Source of the DNA: Bacteroidales bacterium UBA1204
GTDB taxonomy: Bacteria; Bacteroidota; Bacteroidia; Bacteroidales; F082
Length of the DNA stretch: 14,207 nt
Assembly (NCBI GenBank): GCA_002310075.1
Contig: DBXU01000024.1
Location: 1 to 14,207, forward strand
Direction: 5' to 3'
Positions 6,874 to 14,132 of the stretch are shown here, piece by piece. The notes beneath the pieces were generated by a model. It was not told where the DNA came from. It made no database searches and saw only the letters and a program-made list of their open reading frames with translations. Each line of letters starts with the position of its first letter. The first letter of the stretch is position 1. A program made the translations under genes and the position numbers.

Positions 6874-7356
6874 CTACAGGAACTTCTCCAAGAACACGAA
6901 AGGCATCAGCGACTCCACGCCATCAAACACCATGATGGGGCCTGTCTCGCCTTGGCACAGCACCCTTAAAGGCCGTTTCGACACATGCTCCGCCTCTACC
7001 ATCACCTGCCGACAGGCTCCGCAGGGAGCGACAGGTTCGTCAATGTGTTTCGACGCCGAATAAGCCGTAACCGCCAACGCCTCAAACGCCACGCCCGGAT
7101 ATTGCGCCATGGCGGCGAACATCGCCACCCGTTCAGCGCACAAGCCGCTGGGATAGGCAGCGTTCTCCACATTGTTGCCTAAAACGACAACGCCATTGGC
7201 CAGACGCACTGCCGCACCAACATTGAACTTGGAATAAGGTGCATAGGCATTTTTGGCCGCCTCATGAGCTTGGCATAACAGCTCTGCATCCTTGGGGTCC
7301 AGCTCCTTGGGGTCGTCACAAACAATGTAGGGGCAAACAAATTGATCCTTTCTCAT
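6874..7356 (-). CDS. cdd: Cytidine deaminase
   Basis: A 160-residue zinc-dependent cytidine/deoxycytidine deaminase of pyrimidine salvage, converting (deoxy)cytidine to (deoxy)uridine in the cytosol. The signature is complete: APYSKFNVGAAV (residues 39-50), NNVENAAYPSGLCAERVA (61-78) with zinc ligand Cys73 and proton-shuttling Glu75, and PCGACRQV (111-118) with zinc ligands Cys112 and Cys115. Length fits the tetrameric short-form family with an N-terminal extension of about 20 residues. The ATG at 7356 is four bases after the stop of the upstream O-antigen ligase-like gene, and the leader is A/T-rich without a Shine-Dalgarno, so it probably is the last gene of that operon and translationally coupled. 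Longer in-frame starts up to 7470 would lie within the ligase gene and add a sequence unlike the family. It ends in TAG, the only TAG in the window. Confidence 0.95.
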   Translation of the reverse strand: MRKDQFVCPYIVCDDPKELDPKDAELLCQAHEAAKNAYAPYSKFNVGAAVRLANGVVVLGNNVENAAYPSGLCAERVAMFAAMAQYPGVAFEALAVTAYSASKHIDEPVAPCGACRQVMVEAEHVSKRPLRVLCQGETGPIMVFDGVESLMPFVFLEKFL

Positions 7357-7360
7357 ATTA

Positions 7361-9007
7361 TTACTTTTTAGTTTCTTCCATTTCAACGCTTCCTTCCCTA
7401 GAGCTAGGATAGACAAAGAATAGGAACGCATAGAAAAATGCAAACAACGAAGCTCCCGCCTGGGTTTCAAATGTGTCCTCAGGAAACATTGACAAGGCCA
7501 TGATACATATGAAAACCGTGATCAAATACGACCTATACTTTCGAGAAGACAACCACGGGTAAAACAGTACGAGCAACAATAGCGACAAACCCACCAAGCC
7601 AAAGGCCACTGCTATGGCAAGATACTGGTTGTGCGCCCTAAAACGAGAGTCCTTATCCAACGGAGAATTGATTTCTTCGTATGCTTGGGCAAAAGCCTGA
7701 GGCACATCGCCCGTACCTACACCAAAAAGCCAATGATGTTTGACAATGTGCAATGACGCCCTGGTGAACTCGATACGTTGCGACACGGACCCCCCATTAG
7801 GGTTGTTGTAACGACGATACTTGCTATATTCAAACAAGGTTGAAGAAAGGCGTGCTCGCAGTCCAGGATGAAGCCAGTTGTTATAGTTAGCTTCTCCTTT
7901 TTCCACATTCCGTATGTCTTCCTCGCTGAGTGCCATGACGCCCTCGGCATCCTTGCGCAGCCCTTTGGAGGTAAGGTATCGCGCCAAAGTGGGTTCCAAC
8001 CGTTGTCCATTCAATGCCTTGCCGTCCAAGGGCAAGTCACTACGCTGCGGCCATGTCTCATAAAGCTCTTTCTTGCAATAATAAAGCCCCACATACCTGC
8101 CATCCTCAATGGGATTGTAGACCGTATCATGCCAATAGTAGTTGCCCGATGCGGTTTTTTTGTCCAAAGTGGCGACATCCACCGTTTCCACTTTCAGCAG
8201 TGGCTTCAGAAAATGCGACACAAGCCCCACTCCCAATGCCAGGATGGCCACAGTGACGACAACCATGGCGACATGCCAGGAACGACTCTTTTTCCATCGC
8301 CATGCAGCATAAAAAACAGAGACAAAGACGACAGCGGCAAGGATGATATAACCTGACAATGACTCAAAGATATAAATCTGATAGACAAACCAGAACAACA
8401 AAAGCCACTTCAGGAAATTGTCCAATGCGACTTTCACGCCAAACGTTGGCACGCCTTTCGTTTTGTGGACGCGGTCTCTATAAAGATAATAACCGATAAT
8501 CGCCATACTAAATACGATATTCAGGCAGAAACGGATATGGCTAATGAAACGCGAAATCTCACGCACATCTTCGTATTCTCTTCTTATATAGGTAAAGAAA
8601 CTGAACTGCGTGGCCACAAACACCGAAAGCACGTAAACAAGCATCACCAGATTGACGCGCTTGCGGTCAAGGGGCGGCATTGACGAAAGGATGAAAGGCA
8701 AGACCAAAATAGGCAATTTGACACGCAAGTCCCTCAAGGCATACTGAAAATCGCTGGTATAAAGCAGACCCGCAACATGCAGTAGATAAAAGGAGACCAA
8801 TAGGATGGCTATCTTATTGTGCACAAAACTGGAGAGCTTGCTTCGGAATGATTTTGTGCAAACACCATCAATGATCCAGACGCCGGCGAGCCAAAACTGT
8901 GACAGGCCCATCAGGAATGGCGACAAGGTAAGGCCTACAGCCATCATCAGCAGACCCAAAAGGTAGGCCTGATTCAGATAGGGCCGTATGGAAGCCTTTA
9001 ACGTCAT
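7361..9007 (-). CDS. O-antigen ligase/polymerase-like membrane protein (Wzy_C/WaaL family)
   Basis: A 548-residue polytopic inner-membrane protein of the O-antigen ligase (Wzy_C) superfamily, which joins lipid-linked polysaccharide to lipid A-core or, in relatives, polymerises or transfers glycans in the periplasm. About ten hydrophobic segments are visible, packed at residues 15-260 and 463-535. Between them lies a large hydrophilic, presumably periplasmic loop of roughly 195 residues (268-463). It ends in the family segment HHWLFGVGTGDVPQAF followed by RAHNQYLAIAVAFGLVG, where the His-Asn pair is characteristic. I prefer the ATG at 9007, whose A is shared with the TGA stop of the protease gene (TGATG); a GTG one codon earlier is possible. 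cdd follows after four bases. In T9SS-bearing Bacteroidales such ligases can build the A-LPS that anchors T9SS cargo, but ligase versus polymerase cannot be decided here. Confidence 0.87.
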   Translation of the reverse strand: MTLKASIRPYLNQAYLLGLLMMAVGLTLSPFLMGLSQFWLAGVWIIDGVCTKSFRSKLSSFVHNKIAILLVSFYLLHVAGLLYTSDFQYALRDLRVKLPILVLPFILSSMPPLDRKRVNLVMLVYVLSVFVATQFSFFTYIRREYEDVREISRFISHIRFCLNIVFSMAIIGYYLYRDRVHKTKGVPTFGVKVALDNFLKWLLLFWFVYQIYIFESLSGYIILAAVVFVSVFYAAWRWKKSRSWHVAMVVVTVAILALGVGLVSHFLKPLLKVETVDVATLDKKTASGNYYWHDTVYNPIEDGRYVGLYYCKKELYETWPQRSDLPLDGKALNGQRLEPTLARYLTSKGLRKDAEGVMALSEEDIRNVEKGEANYNNWLHPGLRARLSSTLFEYSKYRRYNNPNGGSVSQRIEFTRASLHIVKHHWLFGVGTGDVPQAFAQAYEEINSPLDKDSRFRAHNQYLAIAVAFGLVGLSLLLLVLFYPWLSSRKYRSYLITVFICIMALSMFPEDTFETQAGASLFAFFYAFLFFVYPSSREGSVEMEETKK

Positions 9008-10656
9008 CACTTGCCACTCAATATTTTATGGTACTCGTCTTCCCCTTTTGTATTCAACAAAATCTCAAACGCCCGCTCCAAATCGGGATCGTTCTGCAAA
9101 GAAGCAACGATCCTACCTTTCTGATAATAATAGCGTCCGACGATCTCAGAGCGCAACAGCTCTTCGATATCTTTGCGGTTATTGAGCAAGTCGTTGTCCT
9201 TTTCTGCAGCCAAATTCTTCTCCAACAAATCGATTTGCGGTTTAATCTTGTCGAGATAGCCTTCTTGTTTGGCGGTTTTCTTGAGTTTCTCAATGGCCTT
9301 TTCACTTTCTGTGGTATAAGTGAACTTCTTGTCTTTCACAAATTGCATGAAATCCTTGTAAGTGGCTTCATCGATTTGGAAACGATCGGCCGAGTCGATG
9401 CTCTTGTGCTCACTATAATACTTATTGGCGTAATCAAAGATATAATTCTTGCCATACAGATAAGCCGTCACAGTAGCGTAGACATTGCGGTCCACTTTCA
9501 CATCGGGCGTGATGCCATGGCCTTCATAAACGATGCGACCGCCAGCCGTTTTGAATGCCTTGCCTAGTGTATCCAACTTCTGAGTGGTGTCTTTTTTATG
9601 CGAATAATCAATTTCCTGGATGCAACGGCCGCTGGGGATATAGTAATGGGCCACTGTAACTTTCATTTGGGTGTTGTAACTCAACGGAAGGATATTCTGC
9701 ACCAAGCCTTTGCCAAAGGTGCGCTGGCCGATGATCACGCCACGGTCGTAATCTTGGATGGCACCTGCCACGATTTCGCTCGCCGAGGCGCTATTGCCAT
9801 CCACCAATACAGCCAAAGGGATTTCAAGGTCGACAGGGTCGTTGGTGGTAGGATGCACGCTACAGGCCGTCGGGGTCTTACCTTTCATCGACACTACAGG
9901 TTTGCCTTTAGGAACAAACAAATTGACAATGTCGACCGCCTCGTTCATCAAGCCACCTCCGTTACCGCGCAAGTCGAGGATGAAGCCTTTTAGCTTATGG
10001 CTTTTCTTCATGGCGACCAGCTTCTCTTTCATTTCCTTGGCCGCATCACGGGTGAAGCCGCTCAATGAAAGGTAGGCGATGCCATTGTCGAAAACGGTAT
10101 AATACGGGATATTGTCGATTTTAACCTTTTCGCGCTTCAGCTTCTTCTCTATAGGTTTGTCAACACCGTAACGCTGTATCTTCAAGGTCACCTCTGTGCC
10201 AGGCTGTCCTTTCAAAAGTTCACTCACTTCGGCGGTGTTTTTCTTCTTGCAGTCGACGCCATTCACCGAAAGGATGATATCGCCTGCAATCAGCCCCTCT
10301 TTTTGGGCCGGCCATCCATAATAAGGTTCCGAGATGCGGGTGAATTCACCATCGTATTGGATCAAGGCGCCGATACCGCCATACTCTCCTGTGGTCATGA
10401 AACGGGCATTCTCGATATCCGATTCGGGGATGAAAACAGTATAAGGGTCAAGACCAGAAAGCATGGCCTTGATGGCGGCCTCGTTGAGTTCACCTGGGTT
10501 GATTTCATCGACATAATTAAGGTTGAGCTCACGCATGAGGCTATTATAGATGTCGATGCTCTTGGCAATCTCAAAATTATTCTGCTTTTCCTGGGCGATC
10601 ATACCCAAAGGCAGCAGCAGCGCCAAAACCAAAGTAATGAGAGATATTTTCTTCAT
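9007..10656 (-). CDS. C-terminal processing peptidase, S41A family, with PDZ domain
   Basis: A 549-residue exported Tsp/CtpA-type serine protease that cleaves proteins from their C-termini in the periplasm. Residues 1-22 are a signal peptide ending near MIAQ. An N-terminal helical region (25-85) precedes a PDZ domain (about 86-170, with YGGIGALI and AGDIILSVNGVDC). The catalytic domain has LKGFILDLRGNGGGLMNEAV (222-241) and GNSASASEIVAGAIQDYDRG (287-306). By comparison with E. coli Prc numbering the nucleophile is Ser291, with Asp302 and base Lys316 in the FGKG motif, so it looks active. The C-terminal 150 residues are helical and Lys/Glu-rich. I chose the ATG at 10656; a TTG two codons upstream is less likely. 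It lies 50 bp after yidD and overlaps the next gene by one base. A role in maturing envelope proteins is inference. Confidence 0.95.
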   Translation of the reverse strand: MKKISLITLVLALLLPLGMIAQEKQNNFEIAKSIDIYNSLMRELNLNYVDEINPGELNEAAIKAMLSGLDPYTVFIPESDIENARFMTTGEYGGIGALIQYDGEFTRISEPYYGWPAQKEGLIAGDIILSVNGVDCKKKNTAEVSELLKGQPGTEVTLKIQRYGVDKPIEKKLKREKVKIDNIPYYTVFDNGIAYLSLSGFTRDAAKEMKEKLVAMKKSHKLKGFILDLRGNGGGLMNEAVDIVNLFVPKGKPVVSMKGKTPTACSVHPTTNDPVDLEIPLAVLVDGNSASASEIVAGAIQDYDRGVIIGQRTFGKGLVQNILPLSYNTQMKVTVAHYYIPSGRCIQEIDYSHKKDTTQKLDTLGKAFKTAGGRIVYEGHGITPDVKVDRNVYATVTAYLYGKNYIFDYANKYYSEHKSIDSADRFQIDEATYKDFMQFVKDKKFTYTTESEKAIEKLKKTAKQEGYLDKIKPQIDLLEKNLAAEKDNDLLNNRKDIEELLRSEIVGRYYYQKGRIVASLQNDPDLERAFEILLNTKGEDEYHKILSGK

Positions 10657-10706
10657 ATTCAATTATTTATTTCAAGATTTCAAAATACAAAAACCCGCCC
10701 CAAGCA

Positions 10707-10955
10707 TTACGGGACTGGGTCATAGCCACTACCGCCCCATGGATTGCATGACAGCACACGCTTAACAGTAAGCCAACCACCTTTAAAGAAGCCGTATTTG
10801 CTGATAGCCTCGATGCCATAATTGGAACAAGTGGGTGTATATCTGCAGCTTCGTCCTATGAAAGGCGATAAGGTGACCTGATATAACCTAATTAACAGGA
10901 TGAGTCCTTTAGCGGGCAGTTTTATGACGCTTTTCAAAAGCTTTTTCAATTTCAT
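10707..10955 (-). CDS. yidD: Membrane protein insertion efficiency factor YidD
   Basis: An 82-residue YidD homologue, a small membrane-associated protein that assists insertion of inner-membrane proteins by YidC. The family core is complete: [20 protein letters not shown] (residues 21-40), [15 protein letters not shown] (41-55), [19 protein letters not shown] (59-77) and the C-terminal YDPVP. Conserved cysteines are at 37, 43 and 70. The N-terminus is basic and amphipathic ([12 protein letters not shown]). The ATG at 10955 gives the usual length; an ATG at 10988 would add 11 residues. The gene starts inside rnpA with a 47-bp overlap in another frame, a common rnpA-yidD arrangement that suggests translational coupling. 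A short GC-rich stretch followed by T5 after the stop could weakly attenuate transcription into the protease gene, but its stem is only about four pairs. Confidence 0.95.
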   Translation of the reverse strand: MKLKKLLKSVIKLPAKGLILLIRLYQVTLSPFIGRSCRYTPTCSNYGIEAISKYGFFKGGWLTVKRVLSCNPWGGSGYDPVP

Positions 10956-11319
10956 GGATGGCTTTTTTCGTCTTGTTGAACATTTCATCAAAAGAATGGA
11001 TGACCGTAGCCGTATAGACTAACGCCACATCCACCGAAATATTATCCTTTTGGCAGATATTATATAAGGTAATCTTGTTTTTACGCCACGCTTCGCGTAT
11101 GAGGCGTTTGACACGATTCCGCTTAAAGGCGTGATGAAAACGTTTCTTTGAAACGGAAACCAGCAGCCTGACGGTCACAGGACGGTCGCCACAATCATGA
11201 AACAAATAGATGACGCGATAGGGGTATGAGGAGAAGCCCACGCCTTTATCGAACAAGGTTTCGATGTCTTTGTCCTTGTTGATCCGTTCGTATTTTGCGA
11301 GGCCCTCCTTCGCTGTCAT
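10909..11319 (-). CDS. rnpA: Ribonuclease P protein component
   Basis: A 136-residue RNase P protein subunit, which binds the catalytic RNA and the 5' leader of pre-tRNA during tRNA maturation. The family opening [20 protein letters not shown] (residues 16-35) and the diagnostic RNR helix [18 protein letters not shown] (65-82) are clear. Residues 98-103 (VALVYT) and the closing helical [18 protein letters not shown] match the usual fold. It is slightly longer than E. coli RnpA (119) through a basic C-terminal tail. The ATG at 11319 lies 21 bp after the hemD-like stop, so it is in the same operon. In most bacteria rnpA follows rpmH near the origin; here it is in the Bacteroidota arrangement between hemD and yidD. 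rpmH and the RNase P RNA gene are not in this window. Confidence 0.95.
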   Translation of the reverse strand: MTAKEGLAKYERINKDKDIETLFDKGVGFSSYPYRVIYLFHDCGDRPVTVRLLVSVSKKRFHHAFKRNRVKRLIREAWRKNKITLYNICQKDNISVDVALVYTATVIHSFDEMFNKTKKAIHEIEKAFEKRHKTAR

Positions 11320-11340
11320 GACAGAACGTTTTGAGAGGGC

Positions 11341-12102
11341 TTATTTCTTGCGGTTCTTTTTCACTTCGGCAGCAAGGAACTCCTCGATGGCCATCGTCAT
11401 TGAAGGGGCCGTCTCCGTAGGAGCCTTGAAAGTCAAATCGTAGCCAGCATCAACGACGGCTTGACATGTGGCGTCACCGAAACCGGCAATACACACGTCA
11501 TTTTGCACAAATCCTGGGAAATTCGTTTTCAAGGATACAATACCAGCAGGGCTGAAGAAAACCAGCATGTCGTAATCCTCAATCTTGATGTTCTTGAGGT
11601 CGGCAGGAACCGTCCTGAACATCACGGCTTTGGTATAATTCAATTTGGCGGCTGTCAGCATCTCGGTAGTGCTGTCGGAGGTGATATCGGAACAGCAGTA
11701 GAGATACTTTTCATCGCGATGCTTCTTCATGATGTCGATCAAGTCGTTGATGGTCTGGTTACCATAAAAAACCTTACGTTTCCTATATTGAACGTAACGT
11801 TGGAGATAAAGTGCCGTCGACTCGTTGATGCAGAAATACTTCAAGGTTTCAGGAATGTTGTAACGCATCTCCTTGGCAATTCTAAAGAAATGGTCAACAG
11901 CATTACGGCTGGTCAGGATGATGCCCGTATAGTCAGGCAATTTAATATGCTCTTGGCGAAGCTCGCTCGCCGTCACCCCATCAAGCTTGATAAACTTCTC
12001 GAAAGTAAACGTAACGCCATATTTCTTCATCAGATCGCCATACGGTGTCTTCGAAATGTCGGCAGGTTGTGGTTGTGATACCAGGATCGACTTAATCTTC
12101 AT
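11341..12102 (-). CDS. hemD: Uroporphyrinogen-III synthase (HemD) family protein
   Basis: A 253-residue HemD-fold protein. HemD cyclises hydroxymethylbilane to uroporphyrinogen III in tetrapyrrole synthesis. Visible family features are the first-domain segment YGDLMKKYGVTFTFEKFIKL (residues 21-40), GIILTSRNAVDHFF (60-73), the second-domain VFFSPAGIVSL (181-191), GFGDATCQAVVDAGYDLTFK (207-226) and the C-terminal APTETAPSMTMAIEEFL (227-243). The fold-level pattern of two Rossmann-like lobes is preserved. HemD sequences are very divergent with few fixed catalytic residues, and no other haem-synthesis gene is present nearby, so activity cannot be judged. A basic tail (KKNRKK) is unusual. It lies 65 bp after the DUF4271 stop with a possible promoter in the gap, and 21 bp before rnpA. 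This linkage is a recurring Bacteroidota arrangement rather than a haem operon. Confidence 0.82.
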   Translation of the reverse strand: MKIKSILVSQPQPADISKTPYGDLMKKYGVTFTFEKFIKLDGVTASELRQEHIKLPDYTGIILTSRNAVDHFFRIAKEMRYNIPETLKYFCINESTALYLQRYVQYRKRKVFYGNQTINDLIDIMKKHRDEKYLYCCSDITSDSTTEMLTAAKLNYTKAVMFRTVPADLKNIKIEDYDMLVFFSPAGIVSLKTNFPGFVQNDVCIAGFGDATCQAVVDAGYDLTFKAPTETAPSMTMAIEEFLAAEVKKNRKK

Positions 12103-12128
12103 GCTTTTCTTCGCTTTAAAACCACTAT

Positions 12129-12136
12129 CAAATCTA
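12129..12136 (-). promoter_or_regulatory. Possible internal promoter before hemD-rnpA-yidD (-7 box TAGATTTG)
   Basis: Minus-strand TAGATTTG fits TAnnTTTG in the 65-bp gap between DUF4271 and hemD, 26 bases before the hemD ATG. No good -33 TTTG is seen, so this may be chance. Confidence 0.4.
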
Positions 12137-12167
12137 GAAATATACCTCTCGCCAGTTACTTAACCCA

Positions 12168-12992
12168 TTAAAAGACAGTACCTTTACTAAAAAACCTAAG
12201 GCCTGCTGTCAAGAGCATTGCAACCGGTGCGATTTCGAGGGCGCAAAAATACAAAAAAATATAAAACGAAGATACTTTTGTGTTAACTCTTGTCTCCACA
12301 AATTCAAAAACGAACCGCAACAAAGCGGCCAAAATGAGGATGCCAATGCCCACCCAGACGAAGGCCGTGTAAGGATTGTACAACAAAAGCAAGAGCACTG
12401 GCAGCATGGCGATAAGGCAGAGTGTGGAGATGGAAAATTGGACCGCCATCTGACGGTCGACGGTATCCTTGGCTTCAAAAAGCCAATTCACCAAACGTAA
12501 AGCGGAAAAACGCAGCAACACCCATACCCCAACCGCAAACAAAAGGATGCCGAACACCCTGATACTATTGTATTGCACCACATCACGCGAGAAAACAACG
12601 CATGACTTTTGCAGAAACAGGGCTATGATAACGACATAAGCCATGATAAAAGAAACACCAAGGAAACTCTTGGTCGGCGTCCATTCACGCAACAGCTGGT
12701 TAGTGTGGGCTACGCCTCCAGGGACGCTCAGTATCTGGCGGAATTGTCGCGGATAAAGCTGCTTGTTGAGCACCACCAGCAGCAGGATGATGCCTATCGC
12801 CAGCAGGTTCCATCCTGCCAAAACATCATAAGTCACCCTTGGCAAGGGCGTAATGTAGCCGTTGAAGCCCGAGGTGATGAAACTGGGCACCACACTATCG
12901 CATCGGATTGTATCGGCCAAAGCGATGGAATCTGTACTTGGAAGCGGCGCTTGAAAAGGATTCTGGTAAGATATGTACGGATAATCCGGCAT
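12168..12992 (-). CDS. DUF4271 multi-pass membrane protein
   Basis: A 274-residue integral membrane protein of the Bacteroidota-restricted DUF4271 family, whose function is unknown. The N-terminal 55 residues are polar and Pro/Ser/Tyr-rich with no signal peptide. About six to seven hydrophobic segments follow: near residues 56-76, 110-128, 143-160, 187-206, 209-231, 243-262 and possibly a short terminal one. The stretch LYPRQFRQILSVPGG (79-93) between the first two segments is a likely family landmark. Family assignment rests on length, membrane pattern and its invariant-looking place beside hemD, not on a catalytic motif. The ATG at 12992 follows a -7 box 23 bases upstream, so this gene heads the minus-strand run of seven genes. 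A role in envelope or haem-related biology would be guilt by association only. Confidence 0.8.
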   Translation of the reverse strand: MPDYPYISYQNPFQAPLPSTDSIALADTIRCDSVVPSFITSGFNGYITPLPRVTYDVLAGWNLLAIGIILLLVVLNKQLYPRQFRQILSVPGGVAHTNQLLREWTPTKSFLGVSFIMAYVVIIALFLQKSCVVFSRDVVQYNSIRVFGILLFAVGVWVLLRFSALRLVNWLFEAKDTVDRQMAVQFSISTLCLIAMLPVLLLLLYNPYTAFVWVGIGILILAALLRFVFEFVETRVNTKVSSFYIFLYFCALEIAPVAMLLTAGLRFFSKGTVF

Positions 12993-13014
12993 GGGCTTCT
13001 TTCAAATTACGCTG

Positions 13015-13048
13015 CAAAAATAATGGATTATTTGCAAATCGACACAAA
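13015..13048 (-). promoter_or_regulatory. Promoter of the DUF4271-hemD-rnpA-yidD run
   Basis: Minus strand: -7 box TATTTTTG at 13022-13015 followed by CAGCG, and a TTTG (end of TTTTTG) at 13048-13045 with a 22-base spacer. It interleaves with the divergent pta promoter. Confidence 0.72.
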
Positions 13049-13063
13049 AACTTCTTAACTTTG
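13031..13063 (+). promoter_or_regulatory. Promoter of pta-ackA (TTTG, 21-base spacer, TAACTTTG)
   Basis: TTTG at 13031-13034 and TAACTTTG at 13056-13063 are separated by 21 bases, close to the Bacteroidota -33/-7 consensus. It lies 53 bases before the pta ATG and is the best complete promoter in the window. Confidence 0.82.
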
Positions 13064-13116
13064 CATTTCAATTTCCGACATAACAACTGACAACTATTAA
13101 CATCAAACTGAATAAA

Positions 13117-14130
13117 ATGGATTTAATGCAAGAAATTATTGCCAATGCCCAAGCCAACAAGCAGCGCATTGTGCTCCCCGAGGGTGACGAGCCTCGCACC
13201 CTGAAAGCCGCCGACCGCCTTCTTGCCGATGGCGTTGCCGACATCATCCTTATCGGTCCTGCCGAAAAAATCAAGGAGATGACCGCCGAGTTCGGTCTCA
13301 AGAACATCGACAAAGCCCGCATCGTCGACCCCAAGAACAACCCCGACACGCAGAAATATGCCGACATGCTCTATGAGCTGCGTAAAGCCAAGGGCATGAC
13401 GCCTGAGCAAGCCAAAGACCTGGCACAAAACTTCATGTACCTCGGCATCCTGATGGTCAAAGCCGGCGAAGCCGATGGCCTCGTCAGCGGTGCTCGCAGC
13501 ACCACGGGCGACATGCTACGTCCTGCCTTGCAGATCATCAAGACCGTTCCTGGCGTCACCTGCGTCAGCGGTGCTTTTACTATGTTCCTTCCCGAAGGTT
13601 GTCCTTACGGCAGCAACGGCCGCATGGTCTTCGCCGACTGTGCCGTCACGCCCATGCCGACGGCTGAGCAGCTGGCTGAAATCGCCATCTGCACTGCCGA
13701 CACGGCTAAAGCCATTGCCAAGATTGACCCCGTCACCGCCATCCTGAGCTTCTCCACCAAGGGCAGTGCCAAACACGAGGTGGTCGACAAGGTCATCGAA
13801 GCCACCCGCATCGCCAAGGAACGCCGTCCCGACCTCGTGCTTGACGGTGAGCTGCAGGCCGATGCCGCCATTGTGCCTTCCGTAGGCGCCAGCAAAGCCC
13901 CGGGTAGCCCCGTCGCCGGCAAGGCCAACACGCTCGTGTTCCCCTGCCTCGAAGTGGGTAACATCGCTTACAAACTCGTACAGCGTTTGGCAGGCGCCGA
14001 AGCCGTCGGACCTGTGCTGCAAGGTCTCGCCAAACCCTGCAACGACCTCAGCCGCGGCTGCTCCATCGACGATGTCTACAAACTGGTGGCCATCACTTGT
14101 AACCAAGCAATTGCACAAAAACAGAAATAA
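13117..14130 (+). CDS. pta: Phosphate acetyltransferase
   Basis: A 337-residue short-form (class I) phosphotransacetylase, interconverting acetyl-CoA plus phosphate and acetyl phosphate plus CoA. With AckA it gives the acetate/ATP fermentation branch. The whole protein is the catalytic PTA_PTB domain. It opens with RIVLPEGDEPRTLKAADRLL (17-36); later blocks are EADGLVSGARSTTGDMLRPA (118-137), FADCAVTPMPTAEQLAEIA (172-190), SFSTKGSAKH (211-220), LDGELQADAA (242-251) and GSPVAGKANTLVFP (263-276), all typical. The DRTGG and N-terminal regulatory domains of long-form E. coli Pta are absent. The ATG at 13117 is used; a second ATG three codons on is possible. Codons are richer in C-ending forms than those of neighbours such as DUF4271, as expected for a highly expressed gene. 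ackA starts two bases after the stop, so the pair is an operon. Confidence 0.97.
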   Translation: MDLMQEIIANAQANKQRIVLPEGDEPRTLKAADRLLADGVADIILIGPAEKIKEMTAEFGLKNIDKARIVDPKNNPDTQKYADMLYELRKAKGMTPEQAKDLAQNFMYLGILMVKAGEADGLVSGARSTTGDMLRPALQIIKTVPGVTCVSGAFTMFLPEGCPYGSNGRMVFADCAVTPMPTAEQLAEIAICTADTAKAIAKIDPVTAILSFSTKGSAKHEVVDKVIEATRIAKERRPDLVLDGELQADAAIVPSVGASKAPGSPVAGKANTLVFPCLEVGNIAYKLVQRLAGAEAVGPVLQGLAKPCNDLSRGCSIDDVYKLVAITCNQAIAQKQK

Positions 14131-14132
14131 CC

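Noticed and set aside
9028..9567. Long open frame on the plus strand opposite the protease gene (179 codons).
   Set aside because: It is antisense to a clear S41 protease with intact catalytic motifs; composition reflects the shadow frame and no family is recognisable.
10657..10706. Possible promoter for the protease gene (minus strand TATTTTG).
   Set aside because: It is one base short of TAnnTTTG and has no -33 partner; read-through from yidD explains expression as well.
10685..10720. Possible terminator between yidD and the S41 protease gene (minus strand CCCG...CGGG then TTTTT).
   Set aside because: The stem is about four pairs with a 12-base loop, and the alternative CCCAG/CTTGGG pairing needs a bulge. 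Too weak to call; at most mild attenuation.
11461..12078. Plus-strand open frame of 205 codons opposite the hemD-like gene.
   Set aside because: It mirrors the real minus-strand gene, has no promoter, and its translation resembles no family.
13516..14118. Long minus-strand open frame opposite pta (200 codons).
   Set aside because: Antisense shadow of a GC-rich, highly conserved gene; no start context, promoter or family match.
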